A stretch of DNA of 15,830 bases from NCBI GenBank assembly GCA_004557035.1, contig SFFB01000041.1, forward strand, positions 1-15,830, read 5' to 3'. The stretch comes from Bacteroidales bacterium (GTDB lineage: Bacteria; Bacteroidota; Bacteroidia; Bacteroidales; Bacteroidaceae). The notes below the pieces were generated by a model. That model made no database searches, had not been told where the DNA came from, and was given only the letters and a program-made list of their open reading frames with translations. Positions 6,875 through 14,865 of the stretch are shown here, one piece after another. The stretch's first letter is position 1. The number at the start of each line of letters is the position of its first letter. A program made the position numbers and the translations under genes.

Positions 6875-9800
6875 CTAAGAATAGAGTTTTCGGATGACGG
6901 CGCCTTTATAATAATGGGTGAGGATTTGGCGATAGCCATGGCCTTGCAGGCTCATGGCGGCAGCTCCAATCTGGCAGAGGCCCACACCATGGCCCCAGCC
7001 GGCACCGTGAAGGGTGAACGAGGTGGGATGTCCGTCCGTCAGTGGTCCACGCTCCACGACGAAGGCGGCGCTGAGCAGATGTGACGGAGCCAACGAGCGG
7101 CGTATCTCCAGTTCCTTGCCGATAATCATGGACCGGTTGGTGCCGACAATGCGCAGTCGCTTAATGCGGCCTCCACTGCCTCGCTCCACGGGTACGAGGT
7201 CGATGATGCGGCCGAAATCTTCTTCACGTTTGCTGCGAACGATTTCGGTGAGCTCTTCAGCCGTATAGGTGACGTGCCAGCGATAGAAGTCAGGGGTCTC
7301 GCGGTCGTAGTCGTTAAGTATCTGGGCAAGTACCTCGGGCCGTGTCTCGTGGCAGAAAGCGTCCGGACGGCTCATAATCCAAGCACGTGCATCGGCTTCG
7401 TTGGAAAGATTGACGGGCGCGCAGGCTTCGTCGTCGGTGACCGAGCGCAGATAGTCGAAATCTTGTTCGCCCCAGCAAGTGGAGAACTGCTCGGTGACAC
7501 CGCCACAACACTTGGAGAAGCGTGCGTCAAGGAGTGCTCCACCCGAGTCTTGCAACACCATGCCACGAGTGGACTTCACTGCTTCGCGCACGGCAGGGTT
7601 GGTGGCGCGGGTGATGCCTTGATAGCGCTGGCAATGGTCGTCGGCACAGACGTCGAAGAGAGAGTGGTCTTCACGATCGTACCATTTGATGAGTTCATCG
7701 TCCTTGCGCACAAACGAGAAGAAGCCTGCACCTTTGGCGTTGGCATTGGCACGGCGTTGTTTCATTTGATAAAACAGCCAACTGCGCGACACGATGGCGT
7801 GGGTCTTGAGCAGTTCTAGGCTTGACGTGGCACTCATTTCGCTGCTGATGACGCTGCAGAGATAGTCTTCGACGGGCACCTCGTTAATAACGACGAGCTG
7901 TTCTTCGTCCACAATGATGCGCAGCGTGCCGCCAAAAGTCTGGGCTTCTTGGCGTTGCCAGTGGAACCCGTCGCCAATGGTGACGTCTTCGAGCGTAAAG
8001 GCGGCGTCGGCACTGACGGGCGTGAAGATGAGTTCACTGTAGAGGTTGCCATTCCAGAAGATGCCGCCGTCGCGGAAGGTGGCTTCTTGGCGTCCTTTCA
8101 CCTCTTCGCCCTTGGCTTCGTAGGCTCCGGTGAGCGTAAACTTGAGGCTGCCGCGGCGCATGATACCTACACTCACTTGTGGTTCTTCGTCAAGCAGGAG
8201 GTTGTCTTCGTCGCTATCGGTGTCGGCTGCCGTGCGCTGTTCGGCGCGAAGTTTTTTGGCCACCTGGGCAATCTGCCCTTCGGTGTAGGATACTTCGCGC
8301 AAGATGGCAGCCGCCGTGTCGAAGTTGATTTTGTTGAAATCTTCTTCTCTTGGCGTGATGATGAGGCCGGCCATGTCGAGGGCACCCGGACTGATGAGCA
8401 GGCCGTCGGTGCCGCCGCGATAGTAACATTCGGGACGGTGGCAGCGACGGGGAAAGACGACAAAGACAAGGCTGTCTTTATCTACCGGTCCACCTTCGCT
8501 TCGCCAAGCCAGCAGGTTGATGTCGGGCTCGACTTGTCCGGGCTCAACGGGCAGGGCACCGAGGAGTTTGGAGAGCAGATAATATTCTCCGCCGGGTTGG
8601 CCGCCAAGTACGACAAAGGCCGGGCACACATAGTCTTGCAGAATATAGAGTCCCACACTCCGACCGGGATAGCCATGCTCTTCCAGTTCAGCCTCTTCGG
8701 TGCTTGAAAGGGGATATATTTTTTCGAGTCGGTTTTCAAAATACTTCCACTCCTTCTCTAGTGGTGCCACGCCGCGCAGACCGGCTTGAAGATGGGCGTG
8801 ATCGGGGGCTGAGGCGCCACAGCGGCCACCATTGTAAAACACCATAAATTCGGGCATGTTCCAAGCCAAAGGCCCCATGGCAGCGGTCAGCGTGGTGAGG
8901 CGTTGAGGCAAATGCCGACGTGTGGGAATGGTGAGGTGGTAAGGGAGAATGGGGAAAGGATTGATGAGCACGTGGTATTTGCCTTCAATGGGCAAATCGC
9001 GTTGTTGGGGTGGGCGGTTTTTGTCGCAGAGGAAACAGGGACGTTTCTTGAGATTGCGTTTGTCCACCTTTGCCGAGGTCGAGGTGATGCGGCATGGATT
9101 GTATTGCACGGTGAGTGCATAGTCTTCGGTAGGCAACTCTCGTGTCATGATGTTGCGCTCAAGGTCTTCAAAACGCTCACGAGCCTCAGGCCACAGACGG
9201 AGTTGCTTTTCAAAGAAAGCCTTTACCTCTGCTTGGTCCACACTGTGGTTCCAGCGTGAGAGCATCTCTTGGCGCGCTTTGATTTCAATGGTGCGCAGGT
9301 GGTCTTTATAGCGATTGTTGCGGTTGATTTTGTCGGTAGACAGGGCTGCGTCGGAGTTGCCGTCCCACCGGCGGCATAGATACAGTTCGTCATAGATGCG
9401 CCCGATGCGGTAAAGACGGGTGAAGAAAAGTCCGAGGGCATAGTCTTCACCATAAGAAGTGTTGGGGAAACCCACGCGGCGCAACACGTCGGTACGGAAT
9501 GCTCGCGGCGCACCGAGTCCGTTGATGCGCAGGGCGTTGTTGCGACCGTTTTCGTTGGTCCACTCGTTGTGGGCAATGAGTCCGGGAGGCAATGTTTTCA
9601 GGTCAAAGTCCACCATGCGATAGGCGCCGATCACCATGGCAGCTCCCTGGTGTTCGAAGGCGTCTACGATGGTTTGCAGCGTGGTGGGAGAACTGTATAG
9701 ATCGTCGGAGTCGAGTTGTACGGCATAGAGTCCGCAACGATGGTCTCTAATGGCCAGGTCCCAGCAGCCGCCTATGCCCAAGTCGGTCTGTTCGGGACGA

Positions 9801-10732
9801 ATGACTATCAGTTTGTCGTATTGCAGGGCAAGTTCGTCGAGCTTTTCTGACGTGCCGTCTGTGGAGTGATTGTCCACGACGATGACATTGAAGCCAAAAC
9901 GTGTATCCTGTCCTATGGCACTCTCCACGGCGTCGGCAATGGTGCGGCATCGGTTGCGTACGGGGATGATGACCGAGGCTCTTACGGCAAAAGCGTCTTC
10001 ATCGGGTTTGGGCAATTCGTCTATTTCGTCGGGAGCCAGCCAGGCACCTATCTGTTTGAGGTGGGCCGAACAGATGCGCTCACACTCCAGTTGGGTTTCT
10101 CGAGCAGCCGGATTGACATAGTCAAACTGTCGTTCGCCACTCTTGCGAAGATCGGTCTCGTTCTCGGTGTAGAGCAGTTCGCCCAAATGGAAAATATCGC
10201 CTTGGCGGCTCAGGCTCAACCGCATGGCATAGGGTGCTGCATAACTGTAGCGGGCATTGCCTTCGTCTTCGACAAAACGCTTGAACCCCTCTGACCGCAC
10301 CAGCCAGAGGCCGCCAAAGTCAAAGTCGTCTCTCACGCTTCCCGGCGTGTAGTCAATCACGGGATGAGGCTCGGTGTGGCCTTCTTTTGTCTCGTATCGG
10401 TCGGCATAGACCATCATGGCCCCGGTGTTTTCGGCCGTTTGTATGAGTCGCTCAATGCAGCGGTAGCCGAGCGTCAGTGTGGTGGGTTTGAGAAAAAACA
10501 AAGCATAGCGCGCTTCGAGCCTTTTGGCGGCAGTGCGCATAAAACGCATAGATGAGGGGTTGTCGGTATAGATGGCACGCACTTTGGAGCCAATGTGTGG
10601 CAGTGGCGTCTCTGAAGAAGGCATGAGGAGGTTGATGTGCTCCACGGCCTCATGACTTTGTAAAACATGTGTCGTCTCAAAGATGGTCTGTGGATGATGA
10701 CAGAGCAGGAAAACGTCGACGTTGAGTTTCAT
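6875..10732 (-). CDS. Large fusion: glycosyltransferase-like + GT2 + DUF4922/HIT-like + SpoIID/LytB
   Basis: This 1285-residue protein has four parts. Residues 1-240 look like a degenerate GT-A region. Residues 250-480 are a GT2 domain (ASVIIPVRNR, VVDNHSTDGT, DSDD at 341-344, GED at 428-430). Residues 535-830 resemble DUF4922, with CFLC (Cys566, Cys569), DHAHLQA (His645, His647, Gln649) and CHRPEC (Cys764, Cys769), reminiscent of GalT/Ap4A-phosphorylase-type HIT enzymes. After an acidic linker, residues 850-1285 are a SpoIID/LytB domain with SSEM (Glu965, aligned with the catalytic Glu of Bacillus SpoIID) and GWGHGVGLCQIGA (1245-1257). SpoIID cleaves stem-peptide-free peptidoglycan outside the cell, but this protein starts MKLNVDVFLL with no signal peptide or membrane helix, so it is probably cytoplasmic. 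The AmpG-like transporter lies downstream. A role in processing imported wall fragments is inference. Repeats flank both ends. Confidence 0.85.
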   Translation of the reverse strand: MKLNVDVFLLCHHPQTIFETTHVLQSHEAVEHINLLMPSSETPLPHIGSKVRAIYTDNPSSMRFMRTAAKRLEARYALFFLKPTTLTLGYRCIERLIQTAENTGAMMVYADRYETKEGHTEPHPVIDYTPGSVRDDFDFGGLWLVRSEGFKRFVEDEGNARYSYAAPYAMRLSLSRQGDIFHLGELLYTENETDLRKSGERQFDYVNPAARETQLECERICSAHLKQIGAWLAPDEIDELPKPDEDAFAVRASVIIPVRNRCRTIADAVESAIGQDTRFGFNVIVVDNHSTDGTSEKLDELALQYDKLIVIRPEQTDLGIGGCWDLAIRDHRCGLYAVQLDSDDLYSSPTTLQTIVDAFEHQGAAMVIGAYRMVDFDLKTLPPGLIAHNEWTNENGRNNALRINGLGAPRAFRTDVLRRVGFPNTSYGEDYALGLFFTRLYRIGRIYDELYLCRRWDGNSDAALSTDKINRNNRYKDHLRTIEIKARQEMLSRWNHSVDQAEVKAFFEKQLRLWPEARERFEDLERNIMTRELPTEDYALTVQYNPCRITSTSAKVDKRNLKKRPCFLCDKNRPPQQRDLPIEGKYHVLINPFPILPYHLTIPTRRHLPQRLTTLTAAMGPLAWNMPEFMVFYNGGRCGASAPDHAHLQAGLRGVAPLEKEWKYFENRLEKIYPLSSTEEAELEEHGYPGRSVGLYILQDYVCPAFVVLGGQPGGEYYLLSKLLGALPVEPGQVEPDINLLAWRSEGGPVDKDSLVFVVFPRRCHRPECYYRGGTDGLLISPGALDMAGLIITPREEDFNKINFDTAAAILREVSYTEGQIAQVAKKLRAEQRTAADTDSDEDNLLLDEEPQVSVGIMRRGSLKFTLTGAYEAKGEEVKGRQEATFRDGGIFWNGNLYSELIFTPVSADAAFTLEDVTIGDGFHWQRQEAQTFGGTLRIIVDEEQLVVINEVPVEDYLCSVISSEMSATSSLELLKTHAIVSRSWLFYQMKQRRANANAKGAGFFSFVRKDDELIKWYDREDHSLFDVCADDHCQRYQGITRATNPAVREAVKSTRGMVLQDSGGALLDARFSKCCGGVTEQFSTCWGEQDFDYLRSVTDDEACAPVNLSNEADARAWIMSRPDAFCHETRPEVLAQILNDYDRETPDFYRWHVTYTAEELTEIVRSKREEDFGRIIDLVPVERGSGGRIKRLRIVGTNRSMIIGKELEIRRSLAPSHLLSAAFVVERGPLTDGHPTSFTLHGAGWGHGVGLCQIGAAAMSLQGHGYRQILTHYYKGAVIRKLYS

Positions 10733-10811
10733 GGTCGTATGTATTTGGTCAACAATAGGCGTAATCGCTTACAGCCTTTTGTCTTTTAGTTTTTTAGAGA
10801 CAATGAGTCAA

Positions 10812-11086
10812 AGAGTTTGAGCGGCCCGGCAAGCCCTGTAAGGGCGTCACATATATAGCCCAGGTCGAAGGCCTGGGTTTAATATGGCCTCCCATATTCC
10901 GGCCTGTAAGGTCGGCACAATGAAGCGCCTATATTGATAATCATATTTCGCATAAAAAGGCGGCTAAAACCGCTTGATGTGCCGACCTTGCAGGCCGGAT
11001 TTTATTAGGATAACCTCTACCCGGGCCTAACGACCCGGGCTAATTTTGTAACGCCCTTACAGGGCTCTCTTGGCCGCTAAAACTCT
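10812..11086. repeat. Nested palindromic intergenic element, 275 bp
   Basis: Complementary arms nest inside each other. Outermost is AGAGTTTGAGCGGCC (10812-10826) with GGCCGCTAAAACTCT (11072-11086), one mismatch. Next is GCCCTGTAAGGGCGT (10833-10847) with ACGCCCTTACAGGGC (11051-11065), perfect. Then come two self-hairpins, CCCAGG/CCTGGG (10859-10877) and CCCGGG/CCCGGG (11020-11039). Inside these, the 20-base arms 10899-10918 and 10979-10998 differ at one position. At the centre is GCGG-ctaaaa-CCGC (10960-10973). The whole could fold into a long cruciform or RNA stem. It resembles dispersed palindromic intergenic repeats of Bacteroidetes; no transposase is present. Confidence 0.85.
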
Positions 11087-11090
11087 ACAA

Positions 11091-11184
11091 GTCAAAAAGA
11101 CAAAGAGTCGAAGAGACAAAAAGTGGCGAGGCCGCTAAAACTCTTTTACTCTCTTAGTCTTTTAGTCCCTTAGACTTTTAGTCT
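11091..11184 (-). repeat. Intergenic repeat, right copy, reversed
   Basis: Read on the - strand this copy repeats the order of left copy 1: AGACTAAAAGTC, GACTAAGAG-type tracts, core GAGTTTTAGCGGCC, then CGCCACTTTTTGTCTCTT. It lies between the palindrome and the acyltransferase stop codon and is in inverted orientation to the two left copies, about 4.3 kb away. Confidence 0.8.
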
Positions 11185-11190
11185 GAAAAT

Positions 11191-12438
11191 TTATTCTTCG
11201 TTGGGACTTGAAGCTTTCACGATGTCTTTGAGTGCCCGCCAGAAGCCTACGAGGCATTGCCAGAGATAAATCAGAGTCTTCTTTATACCTATATATATAT
11301 AATAGCCCAACTTGATGAGGCCCTTAATGGTGTATTTCACGCAACTCTTTGTGGAGAAATCCACTGTTTTGGCATAGTGCCGGTAAAGGGCCAAACCGCC
11401 AAGGGGAACACCGACACCCACGATGGTGTAGAGCAACCAGAACAGGTCGTCGGTGGCATAGTTCACCACCGTGTGGCCGCCCACCATCGGCCAGGGCAGG
11501 CCGTAGGCTGCCACCTTGATGATGCTCACCAGTTTGAAGGCCAGCAAATGCCAGGCGAAAATATAGAGAGTGCGCTCTCCCACATAGGCCAAAGCCTTTT
11601 CCACGGGCTGCATATGAGCAGAGATGAGAGAAGACACATAATGCAACATGATGAAACCCGACACTGCCGGAATGAGCAGACCGAAGAAAGCGCCAAAGTC
11701 GGCATTATAGGCCATGGAGGCGTGCACATAGATGGCGCCAAGCACGGTAAGCGCTGTGGCAGCCAAGCCTGTTTTCCAATTAAGAGGTACATAGTTGCGG
11801 CATTGTCTGTAGATGAAGCCGAAACTCATCAGCATCACGCCGAGCAACTCGCGATAGCCACCACCTGAAAGCACGGGGATTTTCAGCCCAGCAGCAATCT
11901 TCCAGACAATGAGCAGGCCCATTGTGGCAGCCAGCAGTGAGGCGCTTTGAACGAGTGTGTCGGTGGGGCGAAGCCAGCGGAAAAACTTCATTCCGAGCCA
12001 AAACACGAGGCTCGCCACAAGCAGTGCTCTGAAAAACCAGAAGGCACCGCCAATAAAGACGTCGTAGCCTTGCATACCGGTGGTGATGCTCCAGATATTT
12101 TGGAAGAAATCATGCCAACCGTAGGGATGCAACACGCCGCCGGAGGCATTGCCATATTGCTCATTGAGCAGGCCCACGGCAAAAAACAGATTGTGGAGCA
12201 CAAGCAGCATAAGACTCCATTTGACAAACGGCACATAGAGTCCGGAGAAGCGGCGGCGGACAAACTGGCGGCCGTCGTCGAGATATTTCACGCCGAAGAA
12301 ATAGCCGGCACAAAGGAAAAAGGCCGGGACGTGAAACTGGAAGATGAAGCGGTTGAGCCAAGCGGGAGCGCCCGAGTGTGACACCACCACGAGGATGATA
12401 GCCAAGGCTTTCAGCACAGAGAATGTTTTGTCACGCAT
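11191..12438 (-). CDS. Acyltransferase-3 family membrane protein
   Basis: This 415-residue protein has about ten hydrophobic helices. The start of the acyltransferase-3 fold is clear: FSVLKALAIILVVVSH with His21, then FIFQFHVPAFFLCAGYFFG with His36. Members move acyl groups, often acetyl or succinyl, onto envelope glycans such as LPS O-antigen, exopolysaccharide or peptidoglycan at the inner membrane. The substrate here is unknown. The C-terminal 65 residues (from about 350) form a basic, partly hydrophobic tail after the last predicted helix. The ATG at 12438 lies inside the end of the PLD-family gene (8-base overlap), a sign of translational coupling. Its position as last gene after kdsA and kdsD suggests LPS or another surface glycan as the acceptor, which is inference. 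Confidence 0.85.
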   Translation of the reverse strand: MRDKTFSVLKALAIILVVVSHSGAPAWLNRFIFQFHVPAFFLCAGYFFGVKYLDDGRQFVRRRFSGLYVPFVKWSLMLLVLHNLFFAVGLLNEQYGNASGGVLHPYGWHDFFQNIWSITTGMQGYDVFIGGAFWFFRALLVASLVFWLGMKFFRWLRPTDTLVQSASLLAATMGLLIVWKIAAGLKIPVLSGGGYRELLGVMLMSFGFIYRQCRNYVPLNWKTGLAATALTVLGAIYVHASMAYNADFGAFFGLLIPAVSGFIMLHYVSSLISAHMQPVEKALAYVGERTLYIFAWHLLAFKLVSIIKVAAYGLPWPMVGGHTVVNYATDDLFWLLYTIVGVGVPLGGLALYRHYAKTVDFSTKSCVKYTIKGLIKLGYYIYIGIKKTLIYLWQCLVGFWRALKDIVKASSPNEE

Positions 12439-13837
12439 AGCTTATTTGTGTTTTGACGCCCCGTTGTCGGCCGGGACGTTGTTGGGGCTGAGTGTTTTTG
12501 ACGAAAGGTGTGAGAAAATGAAATAGCCAGCCTTTGAAGCGGTTCCATCGCGACACCTTCTTCCAACTTTCGGGTGTGAGGCGGTAGCATCGTGTCTCAC
12601 GGTCGCGGTGGAAGATGTCGAGCAGTTGGGCCGTGGTGTGGCGGTCGTCAATGAAGAGGTTACATTCATAGTCAAACGAGAGGCTGCGACTATTGAGATT
12701 GGCCGAACCGATGAAGGCGCAGAGACTGTCCACCATCATGATTTTGCTGTGATGGAAGCCTCCTTCAAAGACATAGACTTCTGCACCGCGTTTCATCAGC
12801 CGGTGGGTGTTGTATTCCACGATGCGCGGTGTCACGGGAATGTCGCTTTTGGCCGACACCATTATCTTCACCTCCACCCCTCTCTTGATAGCCTTTTTGA
12901 GTTTGCGTTTGATGTGGCCGCAAAGGGTGAAATAGGGATTGATGATGACAATCTCTTTCTCGGCGTTGTCAATGAGTTGACAAAAGGTGTCGTGTATGAT
13001 GCGCGGTGTGGCGTCGGGTGTACGGTCTACGAGGGTGATGTGTTTCTGTCCGGCTGTGGGCGTGGTGTCTTGCTTGAGGTGGCTGAAGCGCACTCGGGCG
13101 TCTCTTTCTCCCGGATAATACTGTGGTCCGCCGAGGCTGTCGGCAGTCACGTGGTTCCAGAATTTGATGAAGACGGCTTGAAGGTCGGCCACGGCGTCGC
13201 CTTCCACTCGAGCGTGGATGTCGCGCCATTCGCCGAACTCGGGTTTGCCCACGATGTAATAATCAGCCACGTTCATACCGCCTGTATAGGCCACTTCGCC
13301 GTCAATGACCACAATTTTGCGGTGGTCGCGATGCAGCGCGTGGTTGACCCATGGGAAACGCATCGGATCAAACTCTACGATGTCGATGCCGCGAGCTCTG
13401 AGGTCTTTGAGGTGATGGCTCTTGAGCGGCTGGTTGTTTGAACTGTTGCCGAAGCCGTCAAACAAGGCTTTCACTTCCACTCCCTCAGCTGCCTTTTCGG
13501 CCAAGAGGTCGAAGAGCAGGGCCGAGATGGAGTCGTTGCGGAAGTTGAAATATTCTAGGTGTATGCTGTGCCGGGCTGCCTTGATGGCTTTGAAAAGGTC
13601 GTCAAACTTCTCTTGGCCGTTTTTGAAAATCACGAGCCGGTTGTTGGTTGAGGGTTGAAGCCCGTATTCGGCCGTGAGCCATTCACCCACCACGTCAGCC
13701 ACATTCCTCGCCGAGTCGGTTGGTGTCTGGCCGCGTCCCGAAAAGGCGAAGACCAAGAACAATGACAAAAGACAGAGCGCTTTGGACTGTCGGCTGAGTG
13801 TGTGTTTGCTTGGCTTTTTGAAGGAGAATAAATGCAT
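12431..13837 (-). CDS. Phospholipase D / cardiolipin synthase-like protein, exported
   Basis: This 468-residue PLD-superfamily protein has two complete HKD motifs: HRKIVVID (His172, Lys174, Asp179) followed by GEVAYTGGMNV, and HSKIMMVD (His363, Lys365, Asp370) followed by GSANLNSRS. Such pairs catalyse phosphodiester transfer, as in cardiolipin synthase, or phospholipid hydrolysis. The N-terminus has a basic stretch and one hydrophobic segment (about residues 20-34) ending near FSGRGQ, so it looks like a cleaved signal peptide. There are not the two N-terminal membrane helices of classical ClsA, so a periplasmic, membrane-associated enzyme is likely. The ATG at 13837 was chosen, 20 bases after the kdsD stop; the frame is open to a TTG at 13861, which would overlap kdsD. 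Its 3' end overlaps the acyltransferase start by 8 bases. Confidence 0.87.
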   Translation of the reverse strand: MHLFSFKKPSKHTLSRQSKALCLLSLFLVFAFSGRGQTPTDSARNVADVVGEWLTAEYGLQPSTNNRLVIFKNGQEKFDDLFKAIKAARHSIHLEYFNFRNDSISALLFDLLAEKAAEGVEVKALFDGFGNSSNNQPLKSHHLKDLRARGIDIVEFDPMRFPWVNHALHRDHRKIVVIDGEVAYTGGMNVADYYIVGKPEFGEWRDIHARVEGDAVADLQAVFIKFWNHVTADSLGGPQYYPGERDARVRFSHLKQDTTPTAGQKHITLVDRTPDATPRIIHDTFCQLIDNAEKEIVIINPYFTLCGHIKRKLKKAIKRGVEVKIMVSAKSDIPVTPRIVEYNTHRLMKRGAEVYVFEGGFHHSKIMMVDSLCAFIGSANLNSRSLSFDYECNLFIDDRHTTAQLLDIFHRDRETRCYRLTPESWKKVSRWNRFKGWLFHFLTPFVKNTQPQQRPGRQRGVKTQISYA

Positions 13838-13857
13838 CTTTAGATGAGAAAATGCGG

Positions 13858-14808
13858 TCAAATCATCGCTCCGAAAGAGTCGACAATGCCCAGCAGACGG
13901 CCTTCGCTATCGGTCACGAGCACCGAGTGTATTTTGTTGCGTCTGAAGATGGTTTCGATTTCAGTGATTTTGGTTTCCGGTGTCACGCATTTGGGTTTCC
14001 GGGTCATGATGTCGGCCGCCGTGAGGGCAAAAAAGCGGTCTTGTTGTTGCTCCATGGCCCTGCGCACGTCGCCGTCTGTGATGATGCCTTCAACGCAGCC
14101 GTCTTTGACAATGACACACAGGCCGAGTCGGCCTCGGCTCACGTGGCAGACCACTTCGCCCAGTTTCATCTCTTCGTCCACTACGGGCAGGTCGTCGGTC
14201 TGCATCACGTCTTTGGCTTTCGTCAGCAATCGTTTGCCCAGTGAGCCTCCCGGATGGAAGCGGGCAAAGTCTGAGGCTTTGAAGCCACGTGCCTCAATGA
14301 GCGCACAAGCCAAGGCGTCACCCATGGCCAGTGCAGCAGTGGTCGACGAGGTGGGAGCCAATCCGAGCGGACAGGCCTCTCGGATTACGGCGGTGTTGAG
14401 ATGGGCGGCCGAATAGCGTGCCAGCAGCGACTCCGGATTGCCGCTCATACCGATGACGGGGATGTGCCGCTCTTCGAGATAAGGCAAGAAACGCAGCAGT
14501 TCGTCGGTTTGGCCCGAGTTGCTGATGGCCAGCACCACGTCGGCGTCGGCAATCACGCCGAGGTCGCCGTGGAAGGCGTCGAGCGGATTGATGAAGAAAC
14601 TTGGCGTACCGGTGCTTGAGAGCGTGGCGGCAATTTTTGCGCCGATGTGGCCGCTCTTGCCCACGCCCGTCACGATGAGTTTGCCGCGGCAGTTGAGGAT
14701 GAGGTCCACCGTCTTGTCGAAGTTTTCGTCAAGCAGGGGGATGAGGCCAAGCAATGCCTCCGCTTCGTCGCGCAGGCACTTCTCGGCTATGGCTATGTAT
14801 GAAGTCAT
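13858..14808 (-). CDS. kdsD: D-arabinose-5-phosphate isomerase (KdsD/KpsF/GutQ family)
   Basis: This 316-residue cytoplasmic enzyme converts D-ribulose-5-phosphate to D-arabinose-5-phosphate, the first step of Kdo synthesis for LPS. The SIS domain spans about 35-180 and two CBS domains follow at about 197-260 and 265-316. Lys51 (VTGVGKSG), Glu103 (SNSGQTDEL), Glu144 (EACPLGLAPTSS) and His185 (FHPGGSLGKRL) all sit at a constant offset of 8 from Lys59, Glu111, Glu152 and His193 of the E. coli KdsD active site. Length and domain order are normal for the family. It lies 57 bases downstream of kdsA and 20 bases upstream of the PLD-family gene, all on the same strand, so the substrate and product steps of Kdo8P synthesis are co-located. 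A capsule or sugar-specific paralogue cannot be excluded, but the kdsA neighbour favours KdsD. Confidence 0.94.
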   Translation of the reverse strand: MTSYIAIAEKCLRDEAEALLGLIPLLDENFDKTVDLILNCRGKLIVTGVGKSGHIGAKIAATLSSTGTPSFFINPLDAFHGDLGVIADADVVLAISNSGQTDELLRFLPYLEERHIPVIGMSGNPESLLARYSAAHLNTAVIREACPLGLAPTSSTTAALAMGDALACALIEARGFKASDFARFHPGGSLGKRLLTKAKDVMQTDDLPVVDEEMKLGEVVCHVSRGRLGLCVIVKDGCVEGIITDGDVRRAMEQQQDRFFALTAADIMTRKPKCVTPETKITEIETIFRRNKIHSVLVTDSEGRLLGIVDSFGAMI

Positions 14809-14865
14809 ATCTATGATAAAATGGTATGTGGTTTGTATGGGTAGGTGTGTAGGTATGGCAGGGCT

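Larger units (their letters stand above)
10733..11190. other. Gene-free stretch filled with repeats
   Basis: This stretch lies between the stop of the acyltransferase gene and the start of the large fusion gene, both on the - strand. It holds a partial repeat unit (about 10776-10826), the nested palindrome 10812-11086 and a reversed repeat copy 11091-11184. I found no gene. A -7-like TATTGTTG (10757-10750, - strand; one mismatch to TAnnTTTG) could belong to the large gene, but no TTTG lies at the expected distance. Confidence 0.7.

Noticed and set aside
7949..8707. 252-residue + strand frame opposite the SpoIID/DUF4922 regions
   Set aside because: The opposite strand carries clear conserved motifs through the whole interval; this frame has none.
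10733..11190. Insertion sequence or transposon remnant suggested by inverted repeats
   Set aside because: There is no transposase fragment and no target-site duplication that I could see; the arms nest rather than bounding a gene, so I call it a palindromic repeat.
12608..13441. 277-residue + strand frame opposite the PLD-family gene
   Set aside because: It is the mirror of a gene with two intact HKD motifs and has no recognisable domain, so it is a codon-bias shadow.
13838..13861. TTG start for the PLD-family gene overlapping kdsD
   Set aside because: The ATG at 13837 gives a better signal peptide (short basic N-terminus, then hydrophobic core) and avoids the overlap.
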